DNA of 6,001 bases from NCBI GenBank assembly GCA_018830685.1, contig JAHJRR010000112.1, positions 1 through 6,001 on the forward strand, in the 5' to 3' direction. This stretch comes from Nanobdellota archaeon. Its GTDB lineage: Archaea; Nanobdellota; Nanobdellia; Pacearchaeales; GW2011-AR1. A program made the translations under genes and the position numbers. The notes below the pieces were generated by a model. The model made no database searches and was not told the origin of the DNA. It saw nothing but the letters and a program-made list of their open reading frames with translations. Of the stretch, positions 1-4,721 are shown in pieces. Within the stretch, counting starts at the first letter, position 1, and each line of letters begins with the position of its first letter.

Positions 1-612
1 TCCTTTTTCTTTCGCTCTTAAACAGTAATCAGTATCTTCTAGTAAGTATGGAGAGAAATCTTCATCAAATCCCCCAATTTTCCTGACGACTTCTTTTTTA
101 ATAAGCATGAAAGCACCCATTATGTGATCAACATCAAGGAGGTCATCTTTCCCTATTTTTGATAACTTGGATATTTTCCATTTCTCCAAAAACCCTCCTG
201 CATTTTGCATTCTCCTATCAGAATAAACAAGTTTGCAACCCATAATTCCTATCTCTTTGTCTTTTTCCGACAAGACAATTAGATTTTTCAACCAATCTTT
301 CTGAAAAACTTCAGTGTCATCGTTCAAAATCAAGAAGTAATCTGGATTATACTCTTCTTTCGCGGTTTTTACTCCGACATTCATTGTTTTACTACATCCC
401 AGATTTTTCTTATTTATCACAACTTCTACATCCTTAAATTTTCTTTTTATCTCTTTTCCAATCTTCCCTTCTCCAGAATCGTCCACAACATAAATTTTAT
501 AATTTTTGTAAGAAGTTGTTTTTTTTAAGGAGTTGATGCATTTTTCTAAAAGTTTAATCTGATTGTAGGTTGGAATAATCATCGCAACTTTTCTTTCTTT
601 ATTTTTCTTCAT
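1..612 (-). CDS. GT2-family glycosyltransferase, N-terminal 204 residues (3' end outside window)
   Basis: The frame is open from the ATG at 612 to the window edge with exactly 204 codons and no stop. The catalytic domain is almost complete: MIIPTYNQ at 11-18, VVDDSG at 42-47, NLGCSKTMNVG at 70-80, and the metal-binding LNDDT at 96-100. It continues with QNAGG at 136-140, GAFMLIKKEVV at 166-176, GGFDEDF at 180-186 and LEDTDYCLRAKEKG at 191-204. The NAGG, GGFDE and ED-D-CLR pattern is that of rhamnosyltransferase-like GT2 enzymes (WbbL-type), which add deoxyhexoses or other sugars to lipid-linked glycans. The donor cannot be fixed from sequence. The ATG overlaps the TGA of the radical SAM gene by ATGA, so the two are probably co-translated. 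The missing C-terminal part should hold the rest of the domain and possibly a membrane anchor. Confidence 0.92.
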   Translation of the reverse strand, partial: MKKNKERKVAMIIPTYNQIKLLEKCINSLKKTTSYKNYKIYVVDDSGEGKIGKEIKRKFKDVEVVINKKNLGCSKTMNVGVKTAKEEYNPDYFLILNDDTEVFQKDWLKNLIVLSEKDKEIGIMGCKLVYSDRRMQNAGGFLEKWKISKLSKIGKDDLLDVDHIMGAFMLIKKEVVRKIGGFDEDFSPYLLEDTDYCLRAKEKG

Positions 613-1913
613 GCTGCTTTTTCCTTTAAAACTAATCTCTTTTTTTCAAGTTCACTTTCATATTCTTGTACTGCTCCTCTTTGCTGCCTTTGGTTAATCC
701 AACCCCTAAATTCTCTTTCTATCTTTTCAAATTCCTCCCTAGAAAGATTTTCAGTCTCTATATTCCTAGAACCAAATCCATTCCCATTTACTTGATAATA
801 TTCTTCAAAATCAGTATGAATTCTTGTTACACCATATTTCTCCGGATTGTTCCAAACATCTGTTCCAGGATAGGGAACAAAATTACTCACAAAATATTGG
901 TCAGGATCCGTTCTCTCTATAAAGCGCATAGTTTCTTCTAAGGTTTGTTGGTCTTCTCCAGGAAATCCAAGTACAAAGAAAGCACGAGAAATCAATCCAG
1001 CATCTTTTGCCCATTGAATAACTTCTTCATTTTTTTTAACAGTAGTCTGTTTATTCATTAAATCCAACATCTTTTGAGAACCACTTTCAATTCCCCATGC
1101 AATAATTTCACATCCTGCATCCCTTAGTCTGAGGTAGTCTTCTTCAGTATCGTTTCCAGACCTTCCATGAGCCTTGAATCCAATCTCTAGCGGTCGAATT
1201 AAATCCAACATCCTGCCCAATCTTTTTTTATTCACTGTGAAAATATCATCTTGGAAAATGAATTTGGTTATGCCATATCTTTCCTCAAGAAATTCTATTT
1301 CTTCTGCTACGTTTTCAGGCGATCTTTTTTTCACGGTTTTATGATGGTCTGCCAAACCACAAAAGGAGCACCGATAAGGGCATCCTCTTGAAGTTAAAAT
1401 AGTCAATGCCAATTCTCCCCCAAGAGTTCTTTTATAACTAAGTGGGTCTACTAAGTCATATGCAGGATTGGGATATGTGTCCAAATCTTGTCCAAGAGGC
1501 TTTCTGTACACTCTCTGATTGTCAGGATAGTCTCTCGCTATGTCCACCATTATTTCTTCTCCTTCTCCAACTCCGACAATATCAAAAACAGGAGATATTT
1601 CACCAGGAATCGCTGTAGGATGTGCTCCTCCCGCAACGACCTTGGCTGCTGGATTTATCTCCTTACACATATGAGCAATTTGTTCCGAGATTGCCATTGT
1701 GGGGGCATACATAGTAGTTCCATAAATATCTGCCATTCCGATTTCCCATTCACTCTGAGGAATACCTGAAAGATCGTTTATTCGCACCTCATGCCCATAT
1801 TTTCGCAAATTTGCCGCAATGTACAAGAGTCCAAGCGGAGCATCAAGTCTATCTTCTATTGATTCTGGATGCGGAGGGTGCAAGAGTTCTATTGTTAATG
1901 AAGATTTTCTCAT
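609..1913 (-). CDS. Cobalamin-binding radical SAM enzyme (class B-like)
   Basis: A 434-residue enzyme with an N-terminal B12-binding-type domain and a central radical SAM barrel. The N-terminal part has LGLLYIAANLRKYGHEVRI (27-45), GGAHPT (95-100) and GVGEGEE (114-120). The DXHXXG motif of His-ligated cobalamin is absent: the equivalent stretch reads DLSG at 47-50, as is common in class B enzymes. The [4Fe-4S] cluster motif CX3CX2C is C178, C182 and C185 in RGCPYRCSFCG. Further barrel features are FIFQDDIFTVNKKR (218-231), GIESGSQ (274-280), GFPGE (316-320) and PYPGTD (347-352). The C-terminal 40 residues are charged and probably helical. Members methylate unactivated carbon or phosphorus centres or do other radical rearrangements, so it may modify a sugar, lipid carrier or other glycan component; the substrate cannot be read. 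Its TGA overlaps the next gene's ATG. G+C about 39%. Confidence 0.92.
   Translation of the reverse strand: MRKSSLTIELLHPPHPESIEDRLDAPLGLLYIAANLRKYGHEVRINDLSGIPQSEWEIGMADIYGTTMYAPTMAISEQIAHMCKEINPAAKVVAGGAHPTAIPGEISPVFDIVGVGEGEEIMVDIARDYPDNQRVYRKPLGQDLDTYPNPAYDLVDPLSYKRTLGGELALTILTSRGCPYRCSFCGLADHHKTVKKRSPENVAEEIEFLEERYGITKFIFQDDIFTVNKKRLGRMLDLIRPLEIGFKAHGRSGNDTEEDYLRLRDAGCEIIAWGIESGSQKMLDLMNKQTTVKKNEEVIQWAKDAGLISRAFFVLGFPGEDQQTLEETMRFIERTDPDQYFVSNFVPYPGTDVWNNPEKYGVTRIHTDFEEYYQVNGNGFGSRNIETENLSREEFEKIEREFRGWINQRQQRGAVQEYESELEKKRLVLKEKAA
622..626 (-). promoter_or_regulatory. Weak SD (AAGGA) before the terminal GT2 gene
   Basis: AAGGA lies 9 bases before the ATG at 612, inside the end of the radical SAM gene. 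With the ATGA overlap it supports this start and coupled translation. Confidence 0.35.
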
Positions 1914-1934
1914 TTTTAAAAAATAGATGGGATG

Positions 1935-1943
1935 TTTATAAAA
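1935..1943 (-). promoter_or_regulatory. Archaeal TATA element for the radical SAM gene
   Basis: TTTTATAAA on the minus strand, centred at about 1939, 26 bases before the A of the ATG at 1913. No SD precedes that ATG (the immediate upstream bases are TTTTTTAAAA), so a leaderless start is predicted. An A/C-rich ACAAC just upstream may serve as BRE. The T-run at 1918-1923 could also help end transcription coming from the methyltransferase gene. Confidence 0.55.
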
Positions 1944-1983
1944 GTTGTGAACTCTAAGATCGAAGGCTTTTTTCTCTTATTAG

Positions 1984-2709
1984 TTAATTCTTTGATTTTA
2001 TCTTCTTCAGAAATACTCGCGGATTTGCAGTCAATAACAATCTTTCTCTAGTTTTATCTATCTCAAAATAATTATTGTTTTTCATAAACTCTTCAATAGC
2101 TTCCATGGGTCCCGCCCCAAAATTTTTATGAACTGGGTGCCCATTCATATTTGAATCTTCCACAATTAGATAACATCCCTCACTTACCATATTATTATAC
2201 GCTTTTAATTCATTTAACACATTATTTTTATCGTGGTCAGAGTCAAGCACTACCATAACCCTCTTTCCCTTTCCCAAAAAGCTTTTAACTTTTTCCAGAA
2301 TTTCTCTTGAGGTAGATTTTCCGTTTAGATAATTTATCCTTTTATGCTTCGGACCCTTTTTGTTATAGATGTCTATAGTAACAATTTCTCCCTTGCCAAT
2401 TAAATCAAAAAGATGAGCAAAAAATAAAGCACTACCTCCCTGATTTGTCCCGCATTCAATTATTAGATCTGGTTTGGTTTCGTAGATTATTTCTTGATAG
2501 GTTATTAAATCAGTTGGATATTTTATGATATCTACTCCGAACCATTTAAACCGGTCACATTTATCCTGAAAAAATAATTTGTGGAAATTGTCAATTGTTT
2601 CTTGTCTGCCCCTTATTGGAATACTCTTTTCTTTACTTAGTATTGTTCTTACCATCCTAAACAACTTTTCAAAACTAAATCTTTTCAATCTTCTAATTAT
2701 TTCATCCAT
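1984..2709 (-). CDS. CmcI/rhamnosyl O-methyltransferase-like SAM-dependent enzyme
   Basis: A 241-residue protein matching the family that includes the cephalosporin-biosynthesis protein CmcI and mycobacterial rhamnosyl O-methyltransferases, which are metal-assisted SAM-dependent methyltransferases. After a basic N-terminal segment come the family-typical WFGVDIIKYPTDLITYQEII (56-75) and the SAM-binding loop IECGTNQGGSA (84-94). The likely next strand is TIDIYN (111-116). VVLDSDHDK (153-161) and VEDSN (183-187) supply acidic residues D156, D158, E184 and D185 that fit the metal site. GHPVHKNFGAGPMEAI (190-205) is also typical. In a glycosylation locus the natural reading is O-methylation of a sugar hydroxyl on the glycan. 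The CmcI name reflects homology only and does not mean an antibiotic pathway. G+C is about 31-32% by hand count, clearly below aglB. Stop TAA; the next gene follows after 70 bases. Confidence 0.88.
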   Translation of the reverse strand: MDEIIRRLKRFSFEKLFRMVRTILSKEKSIPIRGRQETIDNFHKLFFQDKCDRFKWFGVDIIKYPTDLITYQEIIYETKPDLIIECGTNQGGSALFFAHLFDLIGKGEIVTIDIYNKKGPKHKRINYLNGKSTSREILEKVKSFLGKGKRVMVVLDSDHDKNNVLNELKAYNNMVSEGCYLIVEDSNMNGHPVHKNFGAGPMEAIEEFMKNNNYFEIDKTRERLLLTANPRVFLKKIKSKN

Positions 2710-2714
2710 TTTTT

Positions 2715-2720
2715 CTCCTC
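2715..2720 (-). promoter_or_regulatory. SD (GAGGAG) of the methyltransferase gene
   Basis: GAGGAG with a 5-base spacer precedes the ATG at 2709. It fixes that start and indicates the gene is read from a transcript with a 5' extension, most simply the GT4-GT2 operon. Confidence 0.65.
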
Positions 2721-2742
2721 ATTGACATATAAAAATATTCAT
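2719..2742 (-). other. 7-codon mini-ORF in frame with the methyltransferase gene
   Basis: ATG followed by six codons (MNIFICQ) and TGA. It is in the same frame as the methyltransferase start at 2709, separated from it by the TGA and three codons. The stop overlaps the GAGGAG used by the methyltransferase. It could be a leader peptide that couples translation, or the former N-terminus of the methyltransferase cut short by a nonsense change. The short length means chance cannot be excluded. Confidence 0.25.
2727..2735 (-). promoter_or_regulatory. Possible weak TATA element before the methyltransferase
   Basis: Reads TTTTTATAT on the minus strand, centred about 22 bases before the ATG at 2709. 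The distance is at the short end for a leaderless start. Because a good SD lies between it and the ATG, transcription from the upstream glycosyltransferase operon is the simpler explanation. Confidence 0.2.
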
Positions 2743-2746
2743 TTTA

Positions 2747-2752
2747 CTCCTT
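2747..2752 (-). promoter_or_regulatory. Strong SD (AAGGAG) before a 7-codon mini-ORF
   Basis: AAGGAG stands 4 bases before an ATG at 2742. This is the best SD spacing and sequence in the window apart from that of the methyltransferase itself, yet the ORF it serves has only seven sense codons. Confidence 0.4.
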
Positions 2753-2753
2753 T

Positions 2754-2792
2754 TTAATTTTTACCCTTACTTCTTTTGAGCCTCTTCACCAT
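2754..2792 (-). other. 12-codon mini-ORF directly after the GT2 stop
   Basis: One base after the GT2 TAA, an ATG opens a basic ORF reading MVKRLKRSKGKN and ending in TAA. No independent SD stands out. Its start (MVK followed by basic residues) loosely resembles the MVKHKKVKN leader of the GT2 gene just upstream, so it could be a decayed remnant of a gene start, or chance. It is not claimed as a real protein gene. Confidence 0.15.
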
Positions 2793-2793
2793 T

Positions 2794-3633
2794 TTAACCA
2801 AACCAAAATCCTGCAAAATAAGGAATACCTCTTAAAGTTCTTAAAATAAAACTCTTCATACTCAAAGAGGCATTTCTTTCGTCAAAGTTTCTATATTTAT
2901 GTTTCATACTTATTAATTCAGAGTAAAATCCCGTCTTGTGAAATTCCCTCGTAACCTTACCCCATCTATACTGTTTTTTAATCAACTTAATAATATTATC
3001 CGGTTCCATATGTTGCACTCCTGGTTTTTCTTTACTTCCAACAAATCCAATCTTATTAGTTAGTTTCTTAATTTCATAAGTGGTTATAATGTGGTCTTGA
3101 GCACTGCATAATGGAATTGCATCTTTCGGAATCTTTTTGAATACTTTTATCAATAAATCCCTTTTAAAAAATCTTGGGAGAACGACAGACAAGTCTTTAC
3201 CCTCTTTCATATATTCCTGGACAAGAATTCTATCTGCGTCGTACAATGAGGGTAGCCATTTATTCCTATTGTAAGCCCTTTCATATAGCCAGAGACAATC
3301 TTTGTCCTTCATCGCCTCAACACACCTCTCGATTGTTTCCGGTTCGAGTATCTGGTCAGAATCAAGGAACAACACATACTCGCCTTTACTTTCTTTTGCC
3401 CCCATTATTCTTGCTTCAAGAAGACCTCCTTTACACATTACTATCTTGCATTCGTGCTTCTTCGCAATCTTAAGAGTCCTGTCTTTGCTATAACTATCAA
3501 CAACGAGGATTTCTACATTTTTGTATGTCTGATTTTTAATTGCTTCTAGAGTTTCCGCTAAGGTTTTTTCAGAATTAAATGTAGGAATATTTACAGAAAC
3601 CAACGGATTTTTCACTTTTTTGTGCTTAACCAT
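2794..3633 (-). CDS. GT2-family glycosyltransferase (GT-A fold)
   Basis: An inverting-type family 2 glycosyltransferase of 279 residues from the chosen ATG. The opening PLVSVNIPTFN (about 10-20) is the first strand of the nucleotide-sugar fold, followed by a VVDSYSKDRT segment at about 45-54. The metal-binding DXD motif is D91-S-D93 in FLDSDQ. The likely catalytic-base region contains QDH at about 179-181, and a basic KKQYRWGK segment sits at about 219-226. The C-terminus is aromatic (IPYFAGFWFG) and may touch the membrane. The frame extends upstream to a TTG at 3669, which would give 291 residues and a 44-base overlap with the GT4 gene. I prefer the ATG at 3633: it gives a short 8-base overlap (ATGGTTAA), has GGTG 4 bases upstream, and leaves only a short basic leader before the conserved fold. 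It is probably translationally coupled to the GT4 gene. Substrate unknown. Confidence 0.92.
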   Translation of the reverse strand: MVKHKKVKNPLVSVNIPTFNSEKTLAETLEAIKNQTYKNVEILVVDSYSKDRTLKIAKKHECKIVMCKGGLLEARIMGAKESKGEYVLFLDSDQILEPETIERCVEAMKDKDCLWLYERAYNRNKWLPSLYDADRILVQEYMKEGKDLSVVLPRFFKRDLLIKVFKKIPKDAIPLCSAQDHIITTYEIKKLTNKIGFVGSKEKPGVQHMEPDNIIKLIKKQYRWGKVTREFHKTGFYSELISMKHKYRNFDERNASLSMKSFILRTLRGIPYFAGFWFG

Positions 3634-4675
3634 TTTGCACCATACAAAACAAATTTTCATATTCTTCAACCGTTTTGTCCCAATTGAAATTTTTGCTGAA
3701 GCTAAGTGCCTTCTTTCCCATAGATTTTCTAAGTTTTTTATTCTTTATCAACATTTCTGCTTTCTCCCTGAATTCCCCATAATCATCAACAATAAACCCG
3801 GATTCTCCGTCGGAGATTACTTCAGGTATTGAACCTTTAGAGTACCCAATTGACGGTTTAGCACACATCGCGGCCTCAACAAATATTAATCCAAAGCCTT
3901 CCCATTTTGAGCCCGAAACAAAAAATGAACATGCTTGATAATGTTTCACGAGGTCTTCTCTAGAGATTCTTCCCAAAAAATTAACTTTATCCGCACTGAT
4001 TTTTTTTGCATAATCCCTAAGTTGATTTTCCAAGGGTCCAGACCCGGCGATATAAACTGGGAAATCCAATTCCTTGCTTAATTTGACCAACTCTTGAATT
4101 CCCTTGTGTTCTTCAAGCCTTCCAACAAAAAATATATATTCTTTGTCTTTGCGAGTTGGCTTAAATTCTTCGCTTGCCCCAAGATAAATTACTTTAATCT
4201 TTTCTGTTGGAACAGATTCCGCCAAATTTTTTTTAAGAAATTCTGAAATTGTTACAGAAACTTTGTTTCTTTTAAGTCCCCCCAAAACAAATTTGTTGAA
4301 AAAAGTTCTTATTTTATTTCCCGACAACGGACTTCCGTTCCAAGTAACGATTGCTGGAAGCCCTCTAAATGCAGGATTCAATGAAGAATGCTGAACGCTC
4401 ATAATATCAAATCGATAAAGTTTTTGCAGTCTTAGAACTTCTCGCCTAAACCTAAGAATATTGGGAATATAAGAAAAAGAATCTTTAATGTTGCTTCCTG
4501 TTAACAATTTTCTTCCGTTTATTTTTATAATCCGAAAATTTTCTTCTGGGAAATCGAATTCAGAGGCTATTACAAAAACTTCATGTTTTTTCCCCAAGCG
4601 TCTAGCAACCTCATATATGACTGTATCTACTCCCCGACCTTCGAGAAAAGTATCATTAACAAATGCAATTCTCAT
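3626..4675 (-). CDS. GT4-family glycosyltransferase (GT-B fold)
   Basis: A 349-residue enzyme of usual length for GT4 that should transfer a nucleotide-activated sugar to a lipid-linked or growing glycan at the inner face of the membrane. The N-terminal acceptor domain covers about residues 1-165, with a Rossmann-like opening (RIAFVNDTF) and a short GRGVDTV loop. The C-terminal donor domain begins with FVGRLEEHKGI at 183-193, then GSGP at 211-214 and FLGRIS at 233-238. The EX7E signature is E259 and E267 within KWEGFGLIFVEAAM, followed by GSIPEVISDGESGFIV. No membrane helix is obvious. The ATG at 4675 begins directly with the first beta strand and has no SD, but has a well-placed TATA element, so a leaderless start is likely. 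Its last 8 bases overlap the following GT2 gene. Retaining chemistry is expected from the family; donor and acceptor sugars are unknown. Confidence 0.93.
   Translation of the reverse strand: MRIAFVNDTFLEGRGVDTVIYEVARRLGKKHEVFVIASEFDFPEENFRIIKINGRKLLTGSNIKDSFSYIPNILRFRREVLRLQKLYRFDIMSVQHSSLNPAFRGLPAIVTWNGSPLSGNKIRTFFNKFVLGGLKRNKVSVTISEFLKKNLAESVPTEKIKVIYLGASEEFKPTRKDKEYIFFVGRLEEHKGIQELVKLSKELDFPVYIAGSGPLENQLRDYAKKISADKVNFLGRISREDLVKHYQACSFFVSGSKWEGFGLIFVEAAMCAKPSIGYSKGSIPEVISDGESGFIVDDYGEFREKAEMLIKNKKLRKSMGKKALSFSKNFNWDKTVEEYENLFCMVQNG
3638..3641 (-). promoter_or_regulatory. SD-like GGTG deciding the start of the internal GT2 gene
   Basis: GGTG lies 4 bases before the ATG at 3633 and can pair with the archaeal 16S rRNA 3' end. 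It supports that ATG over the upstream in-frame TTG (3669) and ATG (3660), which lie deeper in the GT4 gene with weaker or no SD. Confidence 0.45.
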
Positions 4676-4677
4676 AC

Positions 4678-4691
4678 ATTTTCTAGAAAAT
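4678..4691. promoter_or_regulatory. 14-bp perfect palindrome, possible operator
   Basis: The sequence ATTTTCTAGAAAAT is its own reverse complement. It lies between the TATA element and the GT4 start codon, covering about -3 to -16 relative to the ATG. This is where archaeal repressors commonly bind to block initiation. It could also be a chance A/T-rich palindrome, since only the central CTAG holds G or C apart from the flanking As and Ts. No regulator gene is visible nearby. Confidence 0.35.
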
Positions 4692-4695
4692 CTTC

Positions 4696-4704
4696 TATTT
4701 TAAA
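4696..4704 (-). promoter_or_regulatory. Archaeal TATA element for the GT4 gene
   Basis: On the minus strand this reads TTTAAAATA, close to the archaeal TATA consensus. Its centre (about 4700) is 25 bases before the A of the GT4 start codon at 4675, and no SD-like sequence precedes that ATG. Archaeal transcription usually starts 22-27 bases downstream of the TATA centre, so this predicts a leaderless or nearly leaderless mRNA. The purine-rich BRE element upstream is not convincing. Transcripts from aglB could also read through the 46-base gap, so this may be an internal promoter. Confidence 0.5.
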
Positions 4705-4721
4705 GATTATGTAACTCAAGA

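Noticed and set aside
666..941. Plus-strand open frame opposite the radical SAM gene
   Set aside because: Antisense to a gene with clear catalytic motifs; its composition (many Ile, Phe, Ser and Lys) is that of a reverse-strand shadow, with no recognisable domain.
1488..1769. Plus-strand open frame opposite the B12-binding domain
   Set aside because: Shadow of the coding strand; the Ser/Arg/His-rich product has no motif.
1913..1922. TTTTTAAAAA self-complementary stretch before the radical SAM start
   Set aside because: A simple A/T run without G or C. It is expected at this composition and more plausibly part of a T-tract or initiation region than an operator.
3174..3493. Two overlapping plus-strand frames opposite the GT2 gene
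   Set aside because: Both lie antisense within a conserved glycosyltransferase and resemble no protein family.
3620..3832. Plus-strand frame across the GT4/GT2 junction
   Set aside because: Antisense to the ends of two supported genes, with no SD or TATA and no recognisable sequence.
4488..4703. Plus-strand frame opposite the GT4 N-terminus and promoter
   Set aside because: Antisense shadow; its extent simply mirrors the A/T-rich coding strand.
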